From Gracilibacillus alcaliphilus (GTDB taxonomy: Bacteria > Bacillota > Bacilli > Bacillales > Amphibacillaceae), in contig NZ_JAFBFA010000020.1 in NCBI RefSeq assembly GCF_016909015.1, forward strand, positions 1-64,000: DNA of 64,000 bases, written 5' to 3'. Each line of letters starts with the position of its first letter. Position 1 is the stretch's first letter. Positions 44,348-52,830 of the stretch are shown piece by piece. The notes below the pieces were generated by a model that was not told the DNA's origin, ran no database searches, and saw only the letters and a program-made list of their open reading frames with translations. The translations under genes were made by a program, and so were the position numbers.

Positions 44348-44385
44348 AAATAGTCCCCCTTCGTATTCGTTATATTAAAGCCGCA

Positions 44386-45849
44386 CTATCCCTTTCTCTC
44401 ACTATGTTCTTGGTACCATGCCAATACAGGCTTGATGGCCTTTGGCACCAGACTGGGATCTGGTAAATAGACTATCTCCGGTGCTGTTTCATAATTGGTT
44501 TCTAAATATAATTTTACACATAAAGTAATCTCCAGCTCATGTAATGTTAGTAAGTCGATCCACTGATCTAATTCATGTTTATCCGCCTCTTTAAGCAGTT
44601 GATAAAGCCACAAAAGCTTTTCACCGGTTTCGATCGGATCACGTTTGGCATATTCCCAATACAAGGCTCTTTCTTCTGCTGTTTGCGGAGAAGCTAATCC
44701 AGAGGCGATCACCACTTTTCTGACAATCGGCGAATCATCCTTTAAATAGCCCCATAAATCTGCTCGGCTAACTTTACCGTCCTCAATCAAATAGGTGAGG
44801 CTGGCTGCTCGCTGGATTGCTGGATCATCTATATCATTATGTTTATGCATAGGCATGTGTCGATGATTATTTAACAGTTGTTGTAAAACGTTGGCCATAT
44901 TTAGTTTGGGGAGAAATGTACCACCGTCATCCAGTCTGTCAGCAGCATGTATGAACATAGCTTGCAGCTGTTCTTTTGTAAGATCAGGGTATTGAGAGAA
45001 TAAATTGGCACAAGCCCCTGCTACAATCGTTGCTGCGCCACATGTCCCTCCGAAATATGATAACATACGTTCAGATGATTTTTGTTCCAGATAAGGTACT
45101 GGTAAATAGGTGCATGGTGCCAAGATGTCAGGACGAAAATGGCCATCACCATTTAAGCCCGCAGGCATAGCAGGGTAAGGTTGATCAGCGCCCTGAACGG
45201 TTCCTTTATCATCATAACCACCAATCGTAAAGAAATCGGCGGGATGAAGGTTATTATGTGCTTTGGAATTGCCATTTGCTGCAACTACTAATAAATCAGA
45301 TGCTGCAGCAGGGCTTAACGCTTGGACAAACGGATCTTGTGAAGTAGGTTTGATGGTCCCGATTTCTGCTGTGTTCGGCACCATAAGATTTAATAATATC
45401 CTAATATTCCATTCTTGTTTGTATTGTAAAATCCATTGTAAAGCAACTTTGATTTTCTGTGGTTCGAATTCTGAGAGAAAGATAAACTGAGCGGAAGGGA
45501 TGAGTCCGACGTGATAGTGGCTGTTCACGGTGATGGGCTGATGTGCGAGTAACTGCAGCACCATAAGGCCATGTTCCGTTTTCGCTGAAGCTTCTTTGGA
45601 ATCAGCCGGCATGATATCGAGACAACTCACTTCTAAATGTTGGTTTACTTTAACTTGCTTCACTTGCTGTGTTAGATGGTGAATAGCTGGATGGTAAGCA
45701 ATATCATCTATTATAATAATGCCTATTTCGTTATAAGATGTCTTAGTCGCCGGGGGAGCTGGAAATCCAAGCCTTTTCCAAGTGGGTTCTATGTCTTTTT
45801 CTATCTCCTTTAACCAATCCTCTATTGATATGTCAGCATTATTCATCAT
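44386..45849 (-). CDS. Subtilisin-fold protein with Cys at the catalytic Ser position
   Basis: The 487-residue protein has a subtilase domain (about 40-320): catalytic Asp in IGIIIIDDIAYHP (about 48), His in KTEHGLMVLQLL (about 93), oxyanion Asn in LLVVAANGNS, and the nucleophile segment FGGTCGAATIVAGACANLF, where Cys (about 270) replaces the Ser of GTSMATPHVAG. It has no signal peptide. The C-terminal part (about 330-487) is helical, HEAT-like (SPIVRKVVIASGLASPQTAE). ATG 45849 is 7 nt after AGGAGGAGG. It could be a cysteine-type peptidase, a non-catalytic binding protein or a switched-off enzyme. Confidence 0.8.
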   Translation of the reverse strand: MMNNADISIEDWLKEIEKDIEPTWKRLGFPAPPATKTSYNEIGIIIIDDIAYHPAIHHLTQQVKQVKVNQHLEVSCLDIMPADSKEASAKTEHGLMVLQLLAHQPITVNSHYHVGLIPSAQFIFLSEFEPQKIKVALQWILQYKQEWNIRILLNLMVPNTAEIGTIKPTSQDPFVQALSPAAASDLLVVAANGNSKAHNNLHPADFFTIGGYDDKGTVQGADQPYPAMPAGLNGDGHFRPDILAPCTYLPVPYLEQKSSERMLSYFGGTCGAATIVAGACANLFSQYPDLTKEQLQAMFIHAADRLDDGGTFLPKLNMANVLQQLLNNHRHMPMHKHNDIDDPAIQRAASLTYLIEDGKVSRADLWGYLKDDSPIVRKVVIASGLASPQTAEERALYWEYAKRDPIETGEKLLWLYQLLKEADKHELDQWIDLLTLHELEITLCVKLYLETNYETAPEIVYLPDPSLVPKAIKPVLAWYQEHSERKG

Positions 45850-45953
45850 CAGCATTCCTCCTCCTTGCATATTATATCAGTATAATAAAAGCGTTTTCGA
45901 AATTCAAATCAGGAGCTTTCTATGCCATTTTTTAGAAATATACATCCATAACC

Positions 45954-45982
45954 TTGTAATTGTCATTCACTTCAGATATAAT
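45954..45982 (+). promoter_or_regulatory. Promoter of the argS T-box transcript
   Basis: TTGTAA (45954-45959), 17-bp spacer and a perfect TATAAT (45977-45982). Confidence 0.7.
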
Positions 45983-46002
45983 AATTGAAATATTTAACGT
46001 CG

Positions 46003-46237
46003 ATGACAAAGAGAGTAGTTATTTGTAACAGCTCAGCGAATTAGGGACGGTGAGAGCCTAATCTTCTTACAAGTAATGAAGCGCACTTTGTAGATGTTTT
46101 CCTGAACGAAGAGTATGGAAAACCGGGGCAGTCCTCGTTATCAAGGAAAGTGGTTGAAAAACAATTAGAGTGGTACCGCGGGTAAATATATAATTCTCGT
46201 CTCTTTTCATGATGAAAAGAGACGAGAATTTTTTTAT
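46003..46237 (+). ncRNA. T-box leader of argS
   Basis: The leader has the T-box signature AGAGTGGTACCGCGGG (46167-46182), upstream AGCGAATTAGGGACGGTGAG stem I apical sequence, and a terminator (46192-46236: AATTCTCGTCTCTTTT pairing, then seven T). The likely specifier is CGC (46082-46084), Arg, in GAAGCGCACTTT. Uncharged tRNA-Arg would bind it and allow read-through into argS. Confidence 0.92.
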
Positions 46238-46269
46238 TATTAATAAAACAAGCGGAAAGGGGTAAAGCG

Positions 46270-47961
46270 ATGGATTATAAAACATTGTTTGTAAATAGTC
46301 TGCATCAACAGTTAGGTGAACATGTAAACAAGGAAGAACTTGAGAAGATGATAGAGAAACCAAAACGCGAAAGTATGGGGGATTTGGCATTCCCTTGTTT
46401 TGAATTAGCCAAAATATACCGCCGCTCCCCAAAAGATATTGCCCATGAATTAGCACAAAAAATAGATACGCCTCCGCTATTTGCCGAAGTAGAGGCAGTG
46501 AGCGGATATGTGAATGTGTTCTTGGATAAAAACCAAGTTGCCTCTGATGTCATTCATGATATTCTTGTGAAAAAAGAGCAATATGGGAATACAAATATCG
46601 GACAGAACCAAGTGATTACGATAGATTTCTCATCACCTAATATTGCCAAGCCGTTTTCGATGGGACATTTGCGTTCTACGGTAATAGGGAATGCATTAGC
46701 ATTACTGGCAGAAAAATGCGGCTATCAACCGGTTAGAATTAATCATATTGGTGATTGGGGAACACAATTTGGGAAATTAATTGTTGCTTATAAGACATGG
46801 GGAGCAGCGGATAAGGTAAGCCAAAATCCAATCAAAGAGTTATTAGAACTGTATGTTCGCTTTCATCAAGAAGCTGAATCCGCTCCCGAATTAAACAATC
46901 AAGCCAAACAATGGTTTAAAAAATTGGAAGGAGGGGACCAGGAGGCATTAAGCTTATGGAAATGGTTTAGAGACGAATCTCTAAAAGAATTTGCGAAAGT
47001 GTACCAACTATTAGATATCTCATTTGATTCTTATGATGGAGAAGCGTTCTATAATGATAAGATAGATAATGTATATAAAACGCTGGAAGAAAAACAGTTA
47101 CTCGAAGAATCGGATGGAGCTATGGTTGTAAAGGTAAATAATGATCTGCCGCCATGTCTGATTAAGAAAAACGATGGAACGTCTTTATATGCGACACGTG
47201 ATTTAGCGGCGGCGATTTATCGTCAGGAAAGATATCAATTCACCAAATCATTATATGTCGTAGGGAATGAACAAACGCTTCACTTTAAACAGTTATTTAT
47301 GGTATTAGAAGCGATGGGGTATACATGGCATCAAGGGCTTCAGCATGTTCCATTTGGAATGCTGTTACAAGATGGCAAGAAAATGTCGACACGTAAAGGG
47401 AAAATTATTTTATTAGAGCAAGTATTGGAACAAGCTATTGAACTGGCAAAAAATAATATATTGAAGAAGAACCCATCACTTGTGGAAAAAGATAAAGTTG
47501 CTCATGAGGTCGGGATTGGCGCTGTTATCTTCCATGATTTAAAAAATTTCCGTTTGCATGATATCGAATTTTCATTAACAGATATGCTGAGATTTGAAGG
47601 GGAAACAGGACCATATCTGCAATATACCCATGCCCGTGCCTCATCTATTTTGAAAAAGTGTCATTATCAGCCAGACGAAAATGCTGCCATTCATGAAATC
47701 GATGCACAAGCTTGGTCTATTATTATTTATTTGCTGAGTTTCCCTGATACGATCAAATATGCTTTTGAAGGAAATGATCCATCTCAATTAGCCAAGTATC
47801 TACTTGAGCTGGCAAAGGTATTTAATAAATATTATGCCGTTGTTCGAATCAGCGATGAAGATCAGAAGAGACCAACAAGATTAGCACTGGTCTATTCAGT
47901 TCAAGTGGTCTTGAAGGAAGGACTGCGTTTATTGGGAATCAAGGCACCTGCAGCGATGTGA
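46270..47961 (+). CDS. argS: Arginyl-tRNA synthetase
   Basis: The 563-residue enzyme charges tRNA-Arg. The class I HIGH equivalent is SMGHLRSTVIGN (about 129-140), the KMSKS equivalent is KMSTRKGK (about 370-377), and the anticodon-binding end includes RASSILKKCHY. N-terminal KPKRESMGDLAFPCFELAK is typical of ArgRS. AAAGGGGTAAAGCG precedes the ATG. Control by the upstream T-box is clear. The T-box-driven form may be a second argS; the rest of the genome is not visible. Confidence 0.96.
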   Translation: MDYKTLFVNSLHQQLGEHVNKEELEKMIEKPKRESMGDLAFPCFELAKIYRRSPKDIAHELAQKIDTPPLFAEVEAVSGYVNVFLDKNQVASDVIHDILVKKEQYGNTNIGQNQVITIDFSSPNIAKPFSMGHLRSTVIGNALALLAEKCGYQPVRINHIGDWGTQFGKLIVAYKTWGAADKVSQNPIKELLELYVRFHQEAESAPELNNQAKQWFKKLEGGDQEALSLWKWFRDESLKEFAKVYQLLDISFDSYDGEAFYNDKIDNVYKTLEEKQLLEESDGAMVVKVNNDLPPCLIKKNDGTSLYATRDLAAAIYRQERYQFTKSLYVVGNEQTLHFKQLFMVLEAMGYTWHQGLQHVPFGMLLQDGKKMSTRKGKIILLEQVLEQAIELAKNNILKKNPSLVEKDKVAHEVGIGAVIFHDLKNFRLHDIEFSLTDMLRFEGETGPYLQYTHARASSILKKCHYQPDENAAIHEIDAQAWSIIIYLLSFPDTIKYAFEGNDPSQLAKYLLELAKVFNKYYAVVRISDEDQKRPTRLALVYSVQVVLKEGLRLLGIKAPAAM

Positions 47962-48094
47962 TGGCTAATGACATATGTATCATGTTCCTAGTATAATAAG
48001 AAGAGCCAGACAGCTCCAGGGACAATAGTTCTTTTCAGAGGAGAAACGCAATGGTTTTGAACGGATTTCACTTTATGTGCAAAGGAGGGGTAGG

Positions 48095-48784
48095 ATGCCT
48101 GCATGTATCATACTGGATCTAGACGATACGTTATGTGACTATCAACAAGCCAAAGAGAATGCCAAGCAGAAAATCAATGATGTGTTATCGGAGGTGGGTG
48201 TTTCCAGCAAGCAATTCTGGGATAGGTACGACCAGTTTGAGCCTGCGTTATTTAAGCAGTTTACCGAAAAACGCTTGAATATTAGGGAGTACAGGTATAG
48301 CAGGTTTGCTAAGTCCTTACCAAGTCCTTTCCACCAATCGAAATCACTAATTGAGTCACTTAATAAAACCTATATGGACGAAGCTAATCAGAACATTGAG
48401 TTATTTCCAGATGCTGACGCTTTCTTGGAAAAGATAAAACATACCAACATACAAATCGCGATATTAACCAATGGCCCAACTGATGGGCAGCGGATTAAGA
48501 TTGCTGCTTTAGGAATAGAAACATATACTTCAAATATCTATATTAGTGCAGAAATAGGTGTTGCGAAACCTGATCAGCAAGCTTTTCAATATGTATTAGA
48601 TGACTTAGACATATCAGCTTCCCGCACATGGATGATTGGCGATTCGGTTAAATATGATCTTGAAGGAGCAAAACAAGCAGGAATAAAAGGGATACTAGTA
48701 GACCGGCAACACCGCTGTCAAGGGGATGACTGGGCGAAAGTTGATTCGTTAATGGATATACCGTGGAACAAAATATATGACTAA
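48095..48784 (+). CDS. HAD-family hydrolase (YjjG/nucleotidase-like)
   Basis: The 229-residue protein has motif I ILDLDDTLCDYQQAK, motif II AILTNGPTDGQ, motif III VAKPDQQAF and motif IV WMIGDSVKYDLEGAKQAG. The helical cap between I and II is the C1 type of phosphoglycolate/nucleotidase enzymes. ATG 48095 follows AAAGGAGGGG; the frame is six codons longer. Confidence 0.88.
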   Translation: MPACIILDLDDTLCDYQQAKENAKQKINDVLSEVGVSSKQFWDRYDQFEPALFKQFTEKRLNIREYRYSRFAKSLPSPFHQSKSLIESLNKTYMDEANQNIELFPDADAFLEKIKHTNIQIAILTNGPTDGQRIKIAALGIETYTSNIYISAEIGVAKPDQQAFQYVLDDLDISASRTWMIGDSVKYDLEGAKQAGIKGILVDRQHRCQGDDWAKVDSLMDIPWNKIYD

Positions 48785-48788
48785 ACAA

Positions 48789-48831
48789 AAAGGGGCGAGA
48801 AGCATATATGTTTTCTCGGCCCTTCTATTTT
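48789..48831. terminator. Terminator between convergent genes
   Basis: AAGGGGCGAGAA pairs with TTCTCGGCCCTT, then TATTTTTT. Confidence 0.85.
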
Positions 48832-50469
48832 TTACACCCGATTCAAAATTGGCGGTGTTTCTTCGGGATCGACCATTACTTCGACAACAGTCGGCCCGGA
48901 TTGATTATCAGCTGCTTGTTTCATAGCATACTGGATATCTTCTATATTGTGGCAGCAATAGGAAGAAGCCCCTAATGATTCACCGAATTTCTTGACATCT
49001 AATGGCTGTTGATAGGTAGCGCCAATCGAATGACCAAGCATTTTTCTCATGCCTTTATCAACCATATCTAAGGCCACGTTATTAAAGACAATAAATATGA
49101 TTGGCAGTTTCTGTTCAACGGCTGTGGCTATTTCTGTTCCGTGCATAAAGGTACAGCCATCCCCAGTTAAACAGGCGACAGGTGTGTCCGGTATCGCAAA
49201 CTTGGCACCAATGGCATAGCCGATTCCATGTCCCATCGTACCGAACACATCGTCAAAATAAAAAGTGCCTGGCTGATAAATCTCATAATGTTTAATCGCA
49301 TAAAAAGTATGGCTGCCATCATCTCCAAATAAAATGGTGTCTTCCGGTAAATATCGCCGAATCTCCTGTACGGCAGTTGCAGCGGACAGCCAAGAGGTAT
49401 GATCTTGCTTGCTTATATCTGTGTTCATTGGCTCGATAGGTAATGCTGTTCTCTTAATTTCCGTGGTTTCATCATCTAGTTTTCTATGCAGTGCGGTAAG
49501 GTTGGCCTTAATATCTCCTTGTACAAATAGAGTTGGCACTGGAATAGACTTATGTACAAAAGTTGGATCAATATCCCAATGGATGATTTCCTGAGGGTAG
49601 TAATTCTCGGTAAAACCAGCTAAAGACATATCAGATAGTTTAGTACCCATAACTATTAATTGATCAACAGACTCTGCTGCATATTGTGCGGCCCGTTCAT
49701 TTCCACCTAAACCAAAGGCACCCAATGATAGTGGATGATCGGTGGGAAATGTACCTTTTCCGCCAGGTGTGGTCATAACAGGAATTTGATATTGTTCGGC
49801 TAACCATTGCACCTCTTGATATGCTTGAGAAATACGTACCCCTTTTCCTAAAAATAAAAGTGGTTTCTTCGCAACGGCTAACTTTTCCCTTACGGATTCA
49901 AGCTGATTGGATATCACTCTTGCTTCGGAACCAGGAAGATCGATAATAAATTCCGCAATCTCTTCTTGCAGCACATCCATTGCAATAGACAGATGAACAG
50001 GTCCTTTCGTTCCAGTCGTTGCTTTCTCAATTGCATGGGTCAGAAATAATTCTAATTGATCTGCCCTTTCTACTCTTGCACTAAATAAAGTTACCGGTTC
50101 GAACATCTTAACGAGATCAGTTCCGAAGATGGAGGAATCCTGTCCTTGTGCTTTTCCAGATTCTCGTGCAGATGGATGACCAGTAATAAATAAAGCAGGG
50201 GAGTGAAAGGCCTTTGCTTGACCGGCCGCTGTTAACAGATTGGTTCCGCCTGGCCCTGATGTGCCAAGGGCAACTCCAATACCTTTTTTCAATGCATAGC
50301 CCCCTGCAGCGAATCCAGCGGCAGACTCATGACGGCACAGTACAAAGTCAATTTGCTGTTCCTCACATGCGGCTAATAGTGGTACAATTGCTTTTCCAGG
50401 TATGCCAAATGCATGAGAAACCCCTATTCTTTTTAAATTATTCATTAATATGCTGGCTGTTTTCTTCAT
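48832..50469 (-). CDS. ThDP-dependent enzyme, acetolactate-synthase-like
   Basis: The 545-residue protein has the ThDP-binding motif TGDGCTFMHGTEIATAVEQK ending ..IVFNN (about 433-460), the catalytic Glu in VLCRHESAAGFAAGGYA (about 48), and a central FAD/Rossmann-like domain (PLLFLGKGVRIS). The overall layout is like acetolactate synthase, benzoylformate decarboxylase or glyoxylate carboligase. No small regulatory ilvN-like subunit is near, so it is not the branched-chain enzyme operon. It follows the histidine kinase by 17 bp, an unusual pairing. Substrate unknown; an acetolactate/acetoin role is a guess. Confidence 0.85.
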   Translation of the reverse strand: MKKTASILMNNLKRIGVSHAFGIPGKAIVPLLAACEEQQIDFVLCRHESAAGFAAGGYALKKGIGVALGTSGPGGTNLLTAAGQAKAFHSPALFITGHPSARESGKAQGQDSSIFGTDLVKMFEPVTLFSARVERADQLELFLTHAIEKATTGTKGPVHLSIAMDVLQEEIAEFIIDLPGSEARVISNQLESVREKLAVAKKPLLFLGKGVRISQAYQEVQWLAEQYQIPVMTTPGGKGTFPTDHPLSLGAFGLGGNERAAQYAAESVDQLIVMGTKLSDMSLAGFTENYYPQEIIHWDIDPTFVHKSIPVPTLFVQGDIKANLTALHRKLDDETTEIKRTALPIEPMNTDISKQDHTSWLSAATAVQEIRRYLPEDTILFGDDGSHTFYAIKHYEIYQPGTFYFDDVFGTMGHGIGYAIGAKFAIPDTPVACLTGDGCTFMHGTEIATAVEQKLPIIFIVFNNVALDMVDKGMRKMLGHSIGATYQQPLDVKKFGESLGASSYCCHNIEDIQYAMKQAADNQSGPTVVEVMVDPEETPPILNRV

Positions 50470-50486
50470 GTTCTATCGCTCCTCTC

Positions 50487-52079
50487 CTATGAATGATTTG
50501 TAACTGGCAGAATAATAGATACCGTGGTACCTTGTCCTTCTCTAGATGTAAACTCTATCTGACCACCATGGGAATGAATCATATCAAAGCAAATTGCCAG
50601 TCCCATGCCAAGACCATATTCCTTAGTTGTGAAGAAGGGCTGGCCAAGTTTGTCTAGCTGCTCTTTCGTCATGCCAATTCCCTCATCTTCAATCGAAATA
50701 TAAAATGCATCATTTTTCCTTGTTAAGCGAATTATAATCTTTCCGCCTTCAGGCATTGCTTCAAAGGCATTTTTGATAAAATTGATAAGTACTTGTTTTA
50801 TTTTCGTTCTGTCAATGAAAGCGTGGGTATCCGCAACAGATGGTTTGGTATGGATTTGCACATGGTGCAGGTGAGCATTATTATTCATTAGTTTTACCGT
50901 TTCATTAATGAGCTTTTGCACATCGGTCATTTCTCGTTCCATATTAGCTGCTTTTCCATAAGACACGAATTGATTCACTAAGCCTTTCATTCGTTCTAAT
51001 TCACCAGTAATAATATCCAGATACTCACTTTTCTCTGGTTTCTCCTTTAATAGTTGAGCCAAGCCAATAATTGATGTCAGTGGGTTCCTTATTTCATGTG
51101 CCAGCCCTGCACCAAGCTTGCCAATGGCAGATAATTTCTCAGATTCGATTAATTTTTGCTGCAGTTCATGATAGTTGGTCATATCACGAAATTGGGCAAA
51201 TGCTCCAATTAACTGCTTTTTGTCGAATAGCGGTAATACATCTAGCAGCAGACTTTTGGAAACGTCACCGTCAATGATTGAAAACTCAGCATTTTCTACA
51301 GAATTTGCTGTTTGAAGGACATGGTTAATATAATCACCAATCTTGCCTAATTGATCGGACTTTTGATAAATAATGTTATCTTTGGTGGTAGACATAATTT
51401 CTTCGGCACTAGTGTTAAATTCTAATATTTCTCCTTTCTGATTAGTCATTACAATCCCCATTGGAGTAGAGTTAATCATGACTTGATTCAATAAATGGAG
51501 TGTATGGTTTTGTTTTTGCAGTAGAATCTCTCTTTCAATAGTATCGACAGCTGTTGATAAAAGGCCTAAGTGGAAGTGACTGGCAAAATTTACGGTTGTC
51601 ATCATCGAAACCGTGCCAACTAAACTAGAATCAGCAGAAAAACAAAGGGGTGCAGAATAACAGGCTACTTTTGACAAGTAGTGATGGTAGTGATCAGTTC
51701 CTTTGAGTCCAATAGGTTCATGATACTGTAATGCTAGTGATACAGAATTGGTTCCGACTGTATTTTCCGCAAATCTTGCTCCATAAGTAATACCCAGGGA
51801 GTCTGTCATATCTTTAATTGTTTTATCTCCATAAATATCCAATATGTTGCCTTGATCATCTGTTGTAATAACTAGTACGGGAATGCCCTCCATATATTGA
51901 GTCAGTTTTTTCATAAAATGTTGGACCAAGCTTAATTCTTTTGCGAAATGTTGGGTTCGAAGCATTAGTTCCTGTTTGGTCAAACCGACAGCTAAGACAG
52001 GAATATCTTCGGGATCCATGTTATATAGTAATTTGCAGTTATGCTTGGAATTACTAATATATCTAGCAAAATCTTTCAT
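50487..52079 (-). CDS. Sensor histidine kinase with GAF and PAS domains
   Basis: The 530-residue protein has an N-terminal GAF-like domain (about 30-180: GIPVLVITTDDQGNILDIYGD and GARFAENTVGTNSVSLAL) close to that of AcoR-type sigma-54 activators, a PAS domain (about 195-300), HisKA with LGAGLAHEIRNPLTSIIGLA (His about 328) and HATPase_c with QVLINFIKNAFEAMPEGG, DEGIGMT and GLGMGLAICF. No membrane segments, so it senses inside the cell. No response regulator is adjacent: an orphan kinase, as are sporulation kinases. AGGAGGAATGGA precedes the ATG at 52079. Confidence 0.93.
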   Translation of the reverse strand: MKDFARYISNSKHNCKLLYNMDPEDIPVLAVGLTKQELMLRTQHFAKELSLVQHFMKKLTQYMEGIPVLVITTDDQGNILDIYGDKTIKDMTDSLGITYGARFAENTVGTNSVSLALQYHEPIGLKGTDHYHHYLSKVACYSAPLCFSADSSLVGTVSMMTTVNFASHFHLGLLSTAVDTIEREILLQKQNHTLHLLNQVMINSTPMGIVMTNQKGEILEFNTSAEEIMSTTKDNIIYQKSDQLGKIGDYINHVLQTANSVENAEFSIIDGDVSKSLLLDVLPLFDKKQLIGAFAQFRDMTNYHELQQKLIESEKLSAIGKLGAGLAHEIRNPLTSIIGLAQLLKEKPEKSEYLDIITGELERMKGLVNQFVSYGKAANMEREMTDVQKLINETVKLMNNNAHLHHVQIHTKPSVADTHAFIDRTKIKQVLINFIKNAFEAMPEGGKIIIRLTRKNDAFYISIEDEGIGMTKEQLDKLGQPFFTTKEYGLGMGLAICFDMIHSHGGQIEFTSREGQGTTVSIILPVTNHS

Positions 52080-52227
52080 TCCATTCCTCCTAAAGCTAAG
52101 TAAAAGAACGCATCCTATCAATTGTTTCTTTTAAACCTTTTTTAATAGTGTGTGAAAGCAGCTGCATCTTCTCAAACAAAAAATGATGTTTCGTAGAGTT
52201 ATATGGATTTTTTTAGTACTAGTCCAG

Positions 52228-52404
52228 TCACTGTGTTGCCTTTTTTTTCTTTAGTCGTAGTTTTTGATACTGGATAATTTTGTCGTCCAACAATTCACTG
52301 ACTTTTAATATTTCCCCGTTAGAGTATTGAGTAGTTTCCTGCCCTAATTGATATAGCCGGTTTTTTAATACATGAATTTCTGCTTCTAGTTTTCTATCTT
52401 TCAA
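52228..52404 (-). CDS. Spo0E-like aspartyl-phosphate phosphatase, 58 residues
   Basis: A short gene starting TTG at 52404, 6 nt after AGGGTG, gives a 58-residue helical hairpin with RLYQLGQETTQYSNGEILK and KVSELLDDKIIQYQ. SELLDDKII fits the SxxxD signature (S-E-L-L-D) of Spo0E phosphatases, which remove phosphate from Spo0A-P. It lies 149 bp upstream of the orphan histidine kinase on the same strand, so kinase and phosphatase may act on the same response regulator. The tail is very basic (KKKK). Confidence 0.82.
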   Translation of the reverse strand: MKDRKLEAEIHVLKNRLYQLGQETTQYSNGEILKVSELLDDKIIQYQKLRLKKKKATQ

Positions 52405-52830
52405 TCAAAACACCCTAACAAAATACTTTTTTTATAGGATAGCATAAATTATAAAGAAATTCCTTATTTTAACTTAAAATAGTTATTTTTTCCCTAATAA
52501 ATTGTCTTCTAATAACATAAATACAGATATTCGTGTTCAACAAGTTCGATAGTAACGCTCTAAGGCGCTGTTGAAAGATTACGGTTGCGTTTTCAAAATA
52601 ATTATTATATAGTGTTAAAGAAAGCGATTGCATTATAAACAATAGCAAATCGTCACCATGTTATTGATCTGTCAGCCTTTAAAGCCTAAAAGACTATTAG
52701 ATTAAATAAGGAAATGAACGCTTAAATCTGGCAGATAAATTGCGGAAAGGAGGTAACTTTTTATCTGTAAATGCAAACGTTTGCGCAAAAGTTGTAAATT
52801 ATTACTTATAATATAGGAGGGAAAGGCAAT
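52405..52830. other. Intergenic region before the amylopullulanase gene
   Basis: AT-rich 426 bp with no gene. It holds a LacI-type operator (52772) and the Shine-Dalgarno TAGGAGGGAAAG before 52831. A separate AAAGGAGGT at 52746-52754 leads to no proper frame. Confidence 0.6.
52772..52787 (+). promoter_or_regulatory. MalR-like LacI-type operator
   Basis: TGCAAACGTTTGCGCA contains the perfect palindrome GCAAACGTTTGC (52773-52784), very close to operators of maltose/starch regulators (MalR-type). It lies 44 bp before the amylopullulanase start. Confidence 0.6.

Noticed and set aside
52807..52812. TATAAT as -10 of the amylopullulanase gene
   Set aside because: A start from this box would fall inside the ribosome binding site, and no matching -35 is at the right distance.
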